Positions 54,067 to 63,570 of a stretch of DNA of 64,000 bases are shown here, piece after piece. The stretch is from contig NZ_JACEFJ010000010.1 in assembly GCF_015354735.1 (NCBI RefSeq), positions 1 through 64,000 on the forward strand, written 5' to 3'. The stretch is from Pararhodonellum marinum (GTDB lineage Bacteria; Bacteroidota; Bacteroidia; Cytophagales; Cyclobacteriaceae). Within the stretch, counting starts at the first letter, position 1. Each line of letters opens with the position of its first letter. The notes under the pieces were generated by a model. That model was not told where the DNA came from. It ran no database searches and saw only the letters and a list, made by a program, of their open reading frames with translations. Position numbers and translations under genes: made by a program.

Positions 54067-54606
54067 ATGATCAATCCTTGGCATGGTGTTCAAATAGGTA
54101 AAGACGCTCCTGAATATGTAATGGGCGTCATCGAAATTCCAAAAGGGAGTAAGGGCAAGTATGAACTTGACAAGAAAACAGGTATGCTGATCCTGGACAG
54201 GGTTTTGTTTTCTGCTGTCCACTATCCGGCCAATTATGGTTTTATTCCCCAAACTTTTTGTGATGACCATGATCCCTTGGATATTTTGATCATTTCTCAG
54301 ATAGACATCCCTTCTATGACTTTAGTAAAAGCAAAAGTCATAGGGGTTATGCGTATGGTAGACGGCGGTGAGGCGGATGATAAAATCATTGCCGTTGCTG
54401 CTGACGACCAATCCGTCAATTACATCAACGACATAGATGAATTACCCCCTCACTTGATGAGAGAAATTCATCGATTCTTTGAAGACTATAAAAAACTGGA
54501 AAATAAAGAAGTTAAAGTGGAGGATTTTCTTGGTAAGGAAGATGCGATGCGGATCATCAATGAGAGCATAGCGCTCTATGACAGAAATTTCCGAACCTTA
54601 AAGTAA
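54067..54606 (+). CDS. ppa: Inorganic pyrophosphatase (family I)
   Basis: This 179-aa soluble enzyme hydrolyses pyrophosphate to drive biosynthesis. Metal-binding residues of family I are visible in [11 protein letters not shown] near residue 67 and [12 protein letters not shown] near residue 98, with [12 protein letters not shown] near the N-terminus. The length is normal. The upstream gap is about 110 nt; a strong terminator follows, so it is a single gene. Confidence 0.96.
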   Translation: MINPWHGVQIGKDAPEYVMGVIEIPKGSKGKYELDKKTGMLILDRVLFSAVHYPANYGFIPQTFCDDHDPLDILIISQIDIPSMTLVKAKVIGVMRMVDGGEADDKIIAVAADDQSVNYINDIDELPPHLMREIHRFFEDYKKLENKEVKVEDFLGKEDAMRIINESIALYDRNFRTLK

Positions 54607-54611
54607 TGCTG

Positions 54612-54639
54612 AAACCCGAAATTAATTTCGGGTTTTTTT
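54612..54639 (+). terminator. ppa terminator
   Basis: Perfect arms aacccgaaat (54613-54622) and atttcgggtt (54625-54634) form a long stem with a tiny AT loop, followed by a T-run. The ppa stop is 6 nt upstream. Confidence 0.88.
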
Positions 54640-54652
54640 AGAAGAATAGCAG

Positions 54653-55705
54653 ATGAGAGGGATATTTTTTTTAATCATACTTTTGAATACCGGGGTGGTC
54701 CGAGCCCAATATTATTCTGAAAAGGAATCCCCGTTCAGTTTTGAAGGTTATGCGGAGGTGTATTACAGCTACGATTTTAACAGGCCAGATGACCACCTGA
54801 GACCTGATGTGCTTTTCAATTTCAAAAGGCACAATGAATTCAGCGTCAATCACACCTTTATCAAGGTGGCTTACAAGCAGGAAAGGGTAAGAAGTAACCT
54901 TGCTCTGATGGCAGGTACTTATTCGCAATTCAATCTGGCAGAGGAACCTCCATGGGCGCAAATGCTTTATGAGGCTTCAGTTGGGGTAAGACTGCTCGAA
55001 AAAATGTGGCTCGACGTGGGCATCATGCCTTCCCACATCGGATTTGAAAGTGCCGAAGGCATCGATTGTTGGCACCTTTCAAGAAGCTTGCTTGCCGAGA
55101 ATTCCCCTTATTTTCTTACAGGGGCACGTTTGACCTACCATGCCGATGACAAACTAGACCTTACTTTCTGGCTGACCAATGGCTGGCAGAATGTACAGCG
55201 CATCAATAGAAACCAATCCATTGGAATCGGTTTGGGAATCAACCACCGACCTATCGAGGGATTGACCATCAATTACAGCAATTATTATGGAAATGAATTC
55301 CCTCAAAACCTATATCTGGCGCGATTTTTCAATAATTTCTATGCCCAATATGTTTGGGGCAATTGGGGAGTCACTATCGGTGCCGACCATGGAGTGGAAG
55401 CAAGCCTCGGAACAGAAATAAACAAATGGACCGGGCTCACAGCGTCATTAAAAAGAGACCTTTCCCCTACTTTCACTTTGGCAGGAAGAGCTGAGTATTA
55501 TACTGATCCAAAGGGAGTGATTTTAGTAGAGGGCATGAAAGTAAGCGGGCTATCTCTCAATCTGGATTACAAGATCCAACCCAATGTATTGGCCCGGATA
55601 GAAGGAAGGCAGCTCTTCAGTCCTGAACCTGTATTTGATCTTCCGGCAGGCCTTTCCAGTACCGGAAACTTCGCCATGACTATGGCATTGGCTGTCAGGT
55701 TCTGA
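54653..55705 (+). CDS. Outer-membrane beta-barrel porin (BBP2/OmpL-like)
   Basis: This 350-aa protein has a signal peptide (MRGIFFLIILLNTGVVRAQ) followed by repeated amphipathic strands rich in aromatic and glycine residues, ending in the outer-membrane signature phenylalanine (ALAVRF). The N-terminal FEGYAEVYYSYDFNRPD and the RHNEFSVNHTFIKVAY strand are typical of the BBP2 (OmpL-like) porin family in Bacteroidota. It probably forms a general diffusion channel; substrate unknown. No operon partners; it converges with valS. Confidence 0.85.
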   Translation: MRGIFFLIILLNTGVVRAQYYSEKESPFSFEGYAEVYYSYDFNRPDDHLRPDVLFNFKRHNEFSVNHTFIKVAYKQERVRSNLALMAGTYSQFNLAEEPPWAQMLYEASVGVRLLEKMWLDVGIMPSHIGFESAEGIDCWHLSRSLLAENSPYFLTGARLTYHADDKLDLTFWLTNGWQNVQRINRNQSIGIGLGINHRPIEGLTINYSNYYGNEFPQNLYLARFFNNFYAQYVWGNWGVTIGADHGVEASLGTEINKWTGLTASLKRDLSPTFTLAGRAEYYTDPKGVILVEGMKVSGLSLNLDYKIQPNVLARIEGRQLFSPEPVFDLPAGLSSTGNFAMTMALAVRF

Positions 55706-55901
55706 CAGACCATTTGGGGCCACCGCATTTTTCAATGATTAACTGGGCCCCCAATAAAAAAAGACCCCATCAATGATGGTTTGAAAGCATAAAATAGAAT
55801 TATCCCAAATCCAGAATTCAGGTGGCGGACTATAAAATCTCTTGGATCTGGTAGAAATGGCCTTTACCCATCGTGGACAGTGGCTAACCACATCCCTCGG
55901 C

Positions 55902-58535
55902 TTATTGGAGTTTGACAAGTGCCTCTTCCAAGGCCTTTATTTTCGCCTCGGCATCAGCTTGTTTTTTCTTTTCCGTTTCCACCACCTGAGTAGGGGCTCC
56001 CTGGACAAATCGCTCGTTCCCAAGTTTTTTGTTGACTGTTTCAAGAAAACCCTTGGTGTATTCAAGTTCTTTAAGAATATTTTGTTTTTCTTCTTCTATA
56101 TCAATCTGTCCGGTGATAGGAACAAAGCATTCGTCCGATTTTACCAAGAAACTTATTCCGCTATCGGCCGGCTGACCAAAACTTATTTCACTGATGTTTG
56201 CCAGTTTTTTCAAAACCTGATCAAATCTTGCGTAGATCTCGGGCTTTTCGGTTTTGATATTTAGGAACAGAGGTTCTTTTGGTGAAAGCCCTTTGCTGGC
56301 CCTGACGTTACGTACCTGTGACACTACTTCAAAGACCTGAATGGCCTCAGCTATGATTTGGGCATCAAAGGTGGTGGGTCGAGGCCATGAAGAAATGATC
56401 AAGGCTTCAGTAGCCGGCCTGTCCTTGATCTGATGCCAAAGCTCCTCCGTGATAAAGGGCATGAATGGATGCAGGATTTTCAATACTTCCTCAAAGAAAC
56501 CAATCGTCTTGTCATAAGTGAACTGATCGATGGGATGTTGGTAGGCAGGCTTGATCATTTCCAGATACCAGGAGCAGAAGTCATCCCAGACCAATTTATA
56601 GGTGCTCATAAGGGCATCAGAAATTCGGAATTTGCTAAAGTGATCTTCGATTTCTGTCAAGGCTTCCTGAAACCTATTTTCGAACCAGTTGATTGAAGCC
56701 TGATTGGATTCCCCGGAAAGCGTGGAGTCTATTTCCCAGCCTTGTACCAAGCGGAAGGCATTCCAGATTTTGTTGGAGAAATTTCTGCCCTGTTCCACCA
56801 GTTTTTCATCGAAAGGCAAATCATTGCCTGCGGGTGAACTGAACAACATGCCTGTCCTCACCCCATCTGCGCCGAAATTACGGATTAGTTCCAAGGGATC
56901 CGGAGAGTTGCCAAGTGATTTGGACATTTTACGCCCTTGTTTATCGCGTACAATGCCAGTCAGGTAAACATTTCTAAAAGGCTTTTCACCCATGTATTCG
57001 TAGCCTGAAATGATCATCCTGGCCACCCAAAAAAACAGGATTTCCGGGGCAGTTACCAGATCATTGGTGGGATAGTAATATTTCAGGTCTTCATTTTTTT
57101 CGCCGCTTTCAAAAATTTTGGTATCGAAAACAGAAATCGGCCATAGCCAAGCTGAAAACCAGGTATCCAGTACATCGTCTTCTTGTGTGAGATCATTGAT
57201 GGTGTAGGCCTCATCATATCTTTCCTGGGCAATTTTTAGGGCTTCACCCTCGTTTTTGGCCACTACAAATTCCCCATTGGGTAGAAAATAGGCAGGTATG
57301 CGGTGTCCCCACCAAAGTTGTCTGGAAATGCACCAATCCCTGACATTTTCCATCCATGACCGGTACATGTTTTTAAACTTGGGTGGATACAACTGTATGA
57401 CATCCTCCATCACAGCCCTTAAAGCAGGCTTTGTGATATCCTCCATCTTTAGGAACCATTGTAAAGAGAGTCTGGGTTCGATCACTGCATCTGTTCTTTC
57501 TGAATGGCCCACATTGGAGGTATATTCTTCCGTTTTTTCCAACTGCTGAATTTTTTCCAACATTTTACTGATTTTTTTTCTGGCGATAAACCGGTCTTCA
57601 CCAACGAGGATTTCGGCTTTGGCATTTAAAGTACCGTCATCATTCAGAATGTCTATGACCTCGAGTTTATGCTTAAGGCCTAGTTCATAATCATTCACAT
57701 CATGTGCTGGGGTGACTTTAAGACATCCTGTGCCAAAATCCATATCCACATACTCATCCTCAATAATCGGAATTGCCCTATTGATCAGAGGAATGATGGC
57801 TTTTTTCCCTTTGAGGTGTGCAAACCGGCCGTCATTGGGATTGATGCAAATGGCCACGTCAGCCATAATGGTTTCAGGCCTTGTAGTTGCTATGGTGAGG
57901 TATTCATTTTCTTTACCTTCTATCTGATATTTGATAAAGTAAAGTTTGGAAGCAATTTCTTTGGTGATTACCTCGTCATCAGACAGGGCAGTTTTTCCTT
58001 GAGGATCCCAATTGACCATCCTTATACCACGATATATTTTGCCTTTGTTGTATAGATCCACAAAGACATTCGTAACGGCAAGGATCATATCATCATCCAT
58101 CGTGAATTTGGTTCTGTCCCAATCGCAGGAAGCACCTAACTTTTTGAGTTGTTCAAGGATTATTCCGCCGTATTTTTCTCTCCATTCCCATGCATAAGCC
58201 AAGAACTCATCTCTCGTCAGTGATTTCTTATCTATGCCTCTATCTTTAAGCATGGCGACCACTTTGGCTTCAGTGGCTATGGAAGCATGGTCAGTACCAG
58301 GTACCCAACAGGCATTTTTCCCTTCCATCCGGGCTTTCCTGATCAGGACATCTTGAATGGTATTGTTGAGCATATGACCCATATGTAACACACCGGTTAC
58401 GTTAGGCGGGGGGATGACAATGGTGTAAGGTTCTCTACTATGGTCAATTTTGGAATTAAAAAAACCGTTTTCCATCCAATAGGCATACCATTTGGATTCG
58501 GTTTCTTCAGGATTGTATTTGGTAGCTAATGACAT
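55902..58535 (-). CDS. valS: Valyl-tRNA synthetase
   Basis: This 877-aa class I synthetase charges tRNA-Val and edits misactivated threonine. The HIGH motif is HMGH (residues 51-54, in NVTGVLHMGH) and KMSKS occurs near residues 531-535 (GRKMSKSLGN). The C-terminal coiled-coil arm (residues 815-877) is visible as a stretch of charged heptads. The CP1 editing insert is present between residues 190 and 360. The length is normal. The upstream region shared with fumarylacetoacetase holds a minus-strand TAATTTTG box. Confidence 0.97.
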   Translation of the reverse strand: MSLATKYNPEETESKWYAYWMENGFFNSKIDHSREPYTIVIPPPNVTGVLHMGHMLNNTIQDVLIRKARMEGKNACWVPGTDHASIATEAKVVAMLKDRGIDKKSLTRDEFLAYAWEWREKYGGIILEQLKKLGASCDWDRTKFTMDDDMILAVTNVFVDLYNKGKIYRGIRMVNWDPQGKTALSDDEVITKEIASKLYFIKYQIEGKENEYLTIATTRPETIMADVAICINPNDGRFAHLKGKKAIIPLINRAIPIIEDEYVDMDFGTGCLKVTPAHDVNDYELGLKHKLEVIDILNDDGTLNAKAEILVGEDRFIARKKISKMLEKIQQLEKTEEYTSNVGHSERTDAVIEPRLSLQWFLKMEDITKPALRAVMEDVIQLYPPKFKNMYRSWMENVRDWCISRQLWWGHRIPAYFLPNGEFVVAKNEGEALKIAQERYDEAYTINDLTQEDDVLDTWFSAWLWPISVFDTKIFESGEKNEDLKYYYPTNDLVTAPEILFFWVARMIISGYEYMGEKPFRNVYLTGIVRDKQGRKMSKSLGNSPDPLELIRNFGADGVRTGMLFSSPAGNDLPFDEKLVEQGRNFSNKIWNAFRLVQGWEIDSTLSGESNQASINWFENRFQEALTEIEDHFSKFRISDALMSTYKLVWDDFCSWYLEMIKPAYQHPIDQFTYDKTIGFFEEVLKILHPFMPFITEELWHQIKDRPATEALIISSWPRPTTFDAQIIAEAIQVFEVVSQVRNVRASKGLSPKEPLFLNIKTEKPEIYARFDQVLKKLANISEISFGQPADSGISFLVKSDECFVPITGQIDIEEEKQNILKELEYTKGFLETVNKKLGNERFVQGAPTQVVETEKKKQADAEAKIKALEEALVKLQ

Positions 58536-58568
58536 AGGTTATGCTGGCATTTTTAAAACTTCAAGGAG

Positions 58569-58576
58569 CAAAATTA
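58569..58576 (-). promoter_or_regulatory. Putative -7 box of valS
   Basis: Minus strand TAATTTTG, 33 nt before the valS start, is an exact TAnnTTTG match. No TTTG at the standard -33 spacing is apparent. Confidence 0.35.
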
Positions 58577-58793
58577 ACAGAAATTTTTTAGGGGTTAACT
58601 TAAATTTCAGAATTGTATGTAGTTGTCTAAAAGCTAGACTTAGTTCCGATCAAGATGGATTTCATACTGGCAAAGATGTCAAATTAGTCTTAAGATGGAC
58701 TAAAGGTTTTTTCAGAATTGATATTTTTTAAAAATTTCTCTTTTGAAAATGAGTGGCTTTACAAAAAGCAAAGCAATACAAGGATTTCGGTTC
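58577..58793. other. Divergent intergenic sequence between valS and fumarylacetoacetase
   Basis: AT-rich, with no supported gene. The promoter elements noted at its two ends are all I can see. Confidence 0.4.
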
Positions 58794-58823
58794 TTTGTCT
58801 TCCGTATTAAAAGACTAACTTTA
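58794..58823 (+). promoter_or_regulatory. Putative fumarylacetoacetase promoter
   Basis: TTTG (58794-58797), an 18-nt spacer and TAACTTTA (58816-58823) match the TTTG-N19-TAnnTTTG form with one base off in the -7 box and a spacer one base short. It lies 37 nt before the ATG. Confidence 0.45.
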
Positions 58824-58860
58824 CATTTCAATCAATTTTTAACCTTGTCTGATTAAAAAC

Positions 58861-60117
58861 ATGTCTCAATTGAGCACCTGGGTACAGATTCCCAATAATT
58901 CCGATTTTACCATCTATAATTTACCGTTTGGGATTTTCCAAAACAAGAGATTGTCTCCCAGGGCTGGAATGGCCATCGGAGACAAGATTGTGGATTTGTC
59001 GGTGCTTCACCAAGAGGGGTTTTTTGCCGAACTTAGTCAGTTGCCTACCGATATATTTGTCAGAGCATCACTCAATGACCTTATCGCCCTTGGAAAACCA
59101 GTGACTCGAAAAATCAGAGAAAAAGTTCAGGAGTTGTTGTTGGCCGACAATGAATCTCTTCGTGAACACCAATGCAGGGGAAAGGCGATGGTCAACAGAA
59201 AAGAGGCAAAAATGTTGATGCCTGTCCAAATTGGCGACTACACTGATTTTTACAGCAGCATTGAGCACGCCACCAATGTGGGTTCCATGTTCAGGGATCC
59301 CGAGAATGCCTTATTGCCTAATTGGAAACATTTGCCAGTCGGATATCATGGGAGGGCTTCTTCTATCATTCCCTCCGGAGTCCCCATCCATCGTCCCAAA
59401 GGCCAATATAAAGATCCTCATATGGAAGCGCCTGAATTTGGCCCTTCAAGAAGGCTTGATTTTGAATTAGAACTTGCTTTTGTTACTGGGAAAAGCACCA
59501 AAATGGGAGATAGCATTTCCACTTCTGATGCGGAAGACCATATTTTCGGATTTGTGCTTTTCAATGATTGGTCTGCCCGAGACATTCAAGCTTGGGAGTA
59601 TGTGCCATTAGGCCCATTTTTGGGGAAGAACTTTGCGTCTAGCATCTCACCTTGGATTGTCACTTTAGAAGCGCTTGAGCCATTCCGGTTGTCGGGGCCA
59701 AAGCAAGACCCCCAAGTGCTTCCTTATCTGGCTTGCAAAAAAGACCATAGTTTTGATCTCAACCTAGAGGTATATATTCAGCCTGAAGGCAAAAGCGAAA
59801 GTAGAGTTTGTATTTCCAATTTCAAGCACATGTATTGGAATATCGCCCAGCAACTTGCCCACCATACCGTAAACGGCTGTAATATCAATGTAGGGGACCT
59901 ATATGCTTCCGGTACGATTTCCGGAAAAACACCAGATAGTTTTGGTTCAATGCTGGAACTGGCCTGGAAAGGTACCAAGCCGCTTGACCTGGGCGAAGGT
60001 GTCTTCAGAAAATTCATCGAGGACGGAGATACAGTAATTATGCGGGGATTTGCTCAAAAAGATCAAATAAGAGTGGGATTTGGAGAAGTTAATACCAAAG
60101 TCCTGCCGACCAAATAA
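58861..60117 (+). CDS. fahA: Fumarylacetoacetase
   Basis: This 418-aa enzyme performs the last step of tyrosine degradation, splitting fumarylacetoacetate into fumarate and acetoacetate. The catalytic region YTDFYSSIEHATNVG has the active histidine near residue 135. Metal ligands are in RLDFELELAFV and FVLFNDWSARDIQ. The C-terminal GTISGKTPDSFGSMLELAW is family-typical. The length equals that of eukaryotic and bacterial FAH. No other tyrosine-catabolic genes are in the window. ATG 58861 is preceded by a plausible promoter. Confidence 0.95.
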   Translation: MSQLSTWVQIPNNSDFTIYNLPFGIFQNKRLSPRAGMAIGDKIVDLSVLHQEGFFAELSQLPTDIFVRASLNDLIALGKPVTRKIREKVQELLLADNESLREHQCRGKAMVNRKEAKMLMPVQIGDYTDFYSSIEHATNVGSMFRDPENALLPNWKHLPVGYHGRASSIIPSGVPIHRPKGQYKDPHMEAPEFGPSRRLDFELELAFVTGKSTKMGDSISTSDAEDHIFGFVLFNDWSARDIQAWEYVPLGPFLGKNFASSISPWIVTLEALEPFRLSGPKQDPQVLPYLACKKDHSFDLNLEVYIQPEGKSESRVCISNFKHMYWNIAQQLAHHTVNGCNINVGDLYASGTISGKTPDSFGSMLELAWKGTKPLDLGEGVFRKFIEDGDTVIMRGFAQKDQIRVGFGEVNTKVLPTK

Positions 60118-60506
60118 TGACTGCCTCTTGAAAGGATTTGGCTTGAGCAATTGATCTATTTTTTTATTTTCGTAAAGTCTAATTATTTAGACTAAAGCAA
60201 GTATCTTCATAAGATTGACCCTGAAATGGGCAAGTAATGCTTCTTTCTATCCGTCGTTGATGTAAATTATAATTCATTAAAGTCTCTTCACTTACAAAAA
60301 ACATCATTTCCTACTTTATTTTGTATCCTAAGCCTTCAGATATTATTTTCGGATCGGAAATTAGCCCGGGTTGATTCAAAAAGCAAAATGGTCAATTTTG
60401 GAAATTCTGAAACCTAAGTTCGACCTTTACGTAATTTTCGTCTAAGGCAAAAAAAAGAGTAAATACCTGCCATATAAGAATAAACAGGTATCTAATTAAC
60501 TAAAAC
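60118..60506. other. Intergenic region before the ABC-HlyD-TolC operon
   Basis: There is no gene. The 3' third contains a TAATTTTC box (close to TAnnTTTG, near 60432) and an inverted repeat at 60463-60491. Nothing else recognisable. Confidence 0.4.
60463..60491. promoter_or_regulatory. Inverted repeat just upstream of the ABC gene
   Basis: Perfect 7-bp arms atacctg (60463-60469) and caggtat (60485-60491) with a 15-nt spacer, ending 15 nt before the ATG at 60507. It could be a repressor site or a 5' UTR hairpin near the ribosome site. The role is inferred from position. Confidence 0.4.
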
Positions 60507-62207
60507 ATGAAAATTGAGCCTGTATTGACTCCTGTGATTCGCTTTGGGAATTTGCTCAGAGACGAAAAAAAACAGATATATGCGATTTATTTTTATTCGG
60601 TTCTAAATGGAGGCGTTGGATTGATTCTCCCTTTGGGGATTCAAGCCATAATCAATTTTATCCTTGGCGGGAGAATGACTACTTCGTGGCTCATTCTAGT
60701 CTTGATTGTTTCATTTGGTTATATTTTTGGAGGTTTTTTGGAGATCAGTCAAAGGTACTTGATGGAAAAACTCCAGCAGAGAATATTTACCAACACTTCC
60801 TTTTCCTTTGCCTACCGATTGCCAAGGATAAAAATGGATGTACTCAGGGATAAGTTTCCCCCTGAACTTGCCAATAGGATTTTCGACGCAGTCAATCTTC
60901 AAAAAGGCACTGCCAAACTAATTATTGACTATTCCACCTATTCAGTTCAGATCCTTTTTGGACTGATTCTCTTGACCTTTTACCATCCTTTTTTCATTTT
61001 TTTCGGGCTCTTGCTGTTGATCATCTTGTTTGGGATCTTTTATTTCACCAGTGGCAAAGGCATCAAAACAGCTATGAAGGAGTCCACCTCAAAGTATGAG
61101 ACTGCCTACTGGTTGGAAGAAATAGCCAGAACTTGTGCCACATTCAAGCTGGCCGGTAACTCAAATTTACCATTTATAAGGGTGGATAAAATACTTCAGA
61201 AATACGTCGATTTCAGGAACAATCATTTTAATATCCTCATATTTCAACACAAAGTCATGATCGGCTTCAAAGTGCTGATTATGGGCGGTTTCTTGATTGT
61301 GGGATCCTCACTTTTGATTGACGATGAGATCAGTATTGGACAATTTGTGGCGGCAGAAATCGTAATTATGATGATCATATCTTCTGTAGAGAAGCTTATA
61401 TTGGATCTGGAGGTTGCCTATGATACCTTGGTGGCAGTGGAAAAAATCGGTTTGATCATGGATATGGAAATGGAAAAGGCTGAAGGAACCGAAAAGGCTT
61501 TCAAATCCGAATACAAGGGACTGGAATTTGAAATCAGTAACTTGACCTATCAGACCATTGACAAAGAAGAAACAATTTTGGATAAGATAAATCTTAAAAT
61601 AAATCCTGGTGAAAAGATAATTTTAACAGGAGGTAGTGGCAGTGGCAAAAGTACGTTAATCCATCTAATGGCAGGTTTGTTTGAAGACTATACCGGTAAA
61701 ATCCAGGTCAATGGTTTACCCATTAGCACCATGAATCTAGAAAAATACCGCAGCATCATTGGAGATAGTTTGCTTCATGAATCATTGTTCTTGGGAACTA
61801 TCAGAGAGAATATTACGCTGGGAAAGGATATTCCAGAAGAAAATATTCGTAAAATCATAGAATTGGTCGGTTTGAACAAATACATTTTCCATTTACCGGA
61901 TGACATTGATACGCAGGTGTTACCTGAGGGAAGGGGATTGAGTAAAGTACTCATCAGTAAAATCATTTTAGCCAGATGCTTGGTTGGCGAACCCAAAGCC
62001 CTTTTATTGGAAGAGATGTTTTATCATATTTCGAATGAGGTGAGGGAACGTGTGATGGATTACATGATGAAAGAACCATTTACCATGATCCTGATTACCC
62101 AAGATTGGGATCTCATCACCAAGGTGGATAGGGTGATCGAATTGGAAAAAGGTTCCATAACATTTGATGGAGACAGTCTCCAATACAAGGAAATAAAGGG
62201 GATTTAA
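60507..62207 (+). CDS. ABC exporter-like protein with degenerate ATPase domain
   Basis: This 566-aa protein is a fused transmembrane domain (about residues 1-310) and ATP-binding domain of the type I secretion class. Walker A is intact (GGSGSGKST, near residue 374). Other motifs are altered: the Q-loop glutamine position reads L (in GDSLLHESLF), the LSGGQ signature is LSKVL, Walker B is LLLEE with E for D, the D-loop is YHIS, and the switch histidine is Q (ITQDW). ATP hydrolysis in a homodimer is therefore doubtful. HlyD and TolC family genes follow. It starts 15 nt after an inverted repeat. There is no peptidase domain; the substrate is unknown. Confidence 0.85.
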   Translation: MKIEPVLTPVIRFGNLLRDEKKQIYAIYFYSVLNGGVGLILPLGIQAIINFILGGRMTTSWLILVLIVSFGYIFGGFLEISQRYLMEKLQQRIFTNTSFSFAYRLPRIKMDVLRDKFPPELANRIFDAVNLQKGTAKLIIDYSTYSVQILFGLILLTFYHPFFIFFGLLLLIILFGIFYFTSGKGIKTAMKESTSKYETAYWLEEIARTCATFKLAGNSNLPFIRVDKILQKYVDFRNNHFNILIFQHKVMIGFKVLIMGGFLIVGSSLLIDDEISIGQFVAAEIVIMMIISSVEKLILDLEVAYDTLVAVEKIGLIMDMEMEKAEGTEKAFKSEYKGLEFEISNLTYQTIDKEETILDKINLKINPGEKIILTGGSGSGKSTLIHLMAGLFEDYTGKIQVNGLPISTMNLEKYRSIIGDSLLHESLFLGTIRENITLGKDIPEENIRKIIELVGLNKYIFHLPDDIDTQVLPEGRGLSKVLISKIILARCLVGEPKALLLEEMFYHISNEVRERVMDYMMKEPFTMILITQDWDLITKVDRVIELEKGSITFDGDSLQYKEIKGI

Positions 62208-62217
62208 TTAAAGGAAG

Positions 62218-63570
62218 ATGTATAATATTTCGTTTAATAAAATCATCAAAAAGGAATCATTTGAAGGCTACGAAAGCCTGAAAATGACGCTTCCCGTTAA
62301 GGAAAGTAGGAAAAGGGTAAAAATCCTTTTGTGGTGCATCGTTGGTATGTTGGTATTTATGTTTCTGCCATGGACGCAAAATGTTCGCTCCAAGGGCATG
62401 GTGACAGCACTTAGACCCGATCAAAGACCTCAGACCATTCACTCCATCATTGCAGGGAGAATTGAGAAATGGTACGTGGCTGAAGGTGACTATGTACAAA
62501 AAGGAGACACCATCTTGTTCATTTCTGAAATAAAGGATGACTACATGGATCCTGACCTGCTTGCCAGAACCAAAATGCAGGTGGATGCCAAAGGTTTTTC
62601 CGCCAGGTCGTATGGTGAAAAGGTAAAAGCCCAGGAAGTGCAGTTGGAAGCCTTAAGGGCAAATAACATCCTAAGAATGGAACAAGCCGAAAATAAGCTG
62701 AGAATGGCGGAGCTGAAAGTAACTTCTGACAGCATTCGGTATGAACAGGCTAAGGTCAACTTTGAAATCGGAGTGGAGCAATTGAAGCGGGCCGATAGGT
62801 TGTTTGAGGAAGGTTTGCGGTCTCTGACTGACTATGAAACAAGGAAGTTAAGGTTTCAAGAGGTGCAAGCCGGTGTGATTTCTGCGGAAAATGACCTTTT
62901 GAGCAGCAAGAATGAATTGCTGGCTGCCAAAATAGAGCTAAATGCCATTGACAATGATTTCAAAGACCGTATGGCCAAAACCCGTGCTGAAATGTTCTCG
63001 GCCATGAGCTCTCAGTTTGATGCCGAGGCTTCAGTGGCCCAATTGGAGAATCGATACAGCAATTATGAAGTAAGAACTGGCTTTTACTATGTCCTCGCAC
63101 CCCAAGATGGGTACATTACCCAGGCGATTCAGGTAGGAATAGGAGAGACCATCAGGGAAGGAGCAGAAATTGTCTCCATCATGCCTGCCAATGCTCAACT
63201 TGCTGTTGCCATGTTTGTGGAACCGGTTGATTTTCCTTTATTCAGGTTGGGCAATAAGGTAAGATTTATTTTCGATGGTTGGCCGGCGATTGTCTTTTCG
63301 GGATGGCCACAGATATCTAATGGTACTTTTGGAGGCAAAGTAGTGGCAATAGACAACTTTACAGGGACCAATAACAAATATCGAATCATGGTGGCGCCGG
63401 ATCCAGAAGCCAAACCATGGCCTGATGCCTTGCGGATTGGTTCAGGAGCTGATGGCATAGCTTTGCTAAACGATGTTCCAATCTGGTATGAAATATGGCG
63501 ACAATTGAACGGATTCCCCGCTGATTATTATACTGCCGAAGAAAAGAAAGCTTTGTCAAATAGGGAATGA
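62218..63570 (+). CDS. HlyD-family membrane fusion protein
   Basis: This 450-aa periplasmic adaptor joins an inner-membrane transporter to a TolC channel. After one membrane helix (ILLWCIVGMLVFMFLPW, residues 36-52) comes a lipoyl/biotinyl-like half (HSIIAGRIEKWYVAEGDYVQKGD), a long coiled coil (residues 115-275), then the second half (YYVLAPQDGYITQAIQVGIGETI) and a C-terminal beta-barrel with WPAIVFSGWP. It begins 10 nt after the ABC gene and overlaps the TolC gene by 4 nt. Confidence 0.92.
   Translation: MYNISFNKIIKKESFEGYESLKMTLPVKESRKRVKILLWCIVGMLVFMFLPWTQNVRSKGMVTALRPDQRPQTIHSIIAGRIEKWYVAEGDYVQKGDTILFISEIKDDYMDPDLLARTKMQVDAKGFSARSYGEKVKAQEVQLEALRANNILRMEQAENKLRMAELKVTSDSIRYEQAKVNFEIGVEQLKRADRLFEEGLRSLTDYETRKLRFQEVQAGVISAENDLLSSKNELLAAKIELNAIDNDFKDRMAKTRAEMFSAMSSQFDAEASVAQLENRYSNYEVRTGFYYVLAPQDGYITQAIQVGIGETIREGAEIVSIMPANAQLAVAMFVEPVDFPLFRLGNKVRFIFDGWPAIVFSGWPQISNGTFGGKVVAIDNFTGTNNKYRIMVAPDPEAKPWPDALRIGSGADGIALLNDVPIWYEIWRQLNGFPADYYTAEEKKALSNRE

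Noticed and set aside
55754-55779. Minus-strand hairpin with T-run as valS terminator
   Set aside because: The stem has only five pairs and lies over 120 nt from the valS stop, so it is too weak to list.
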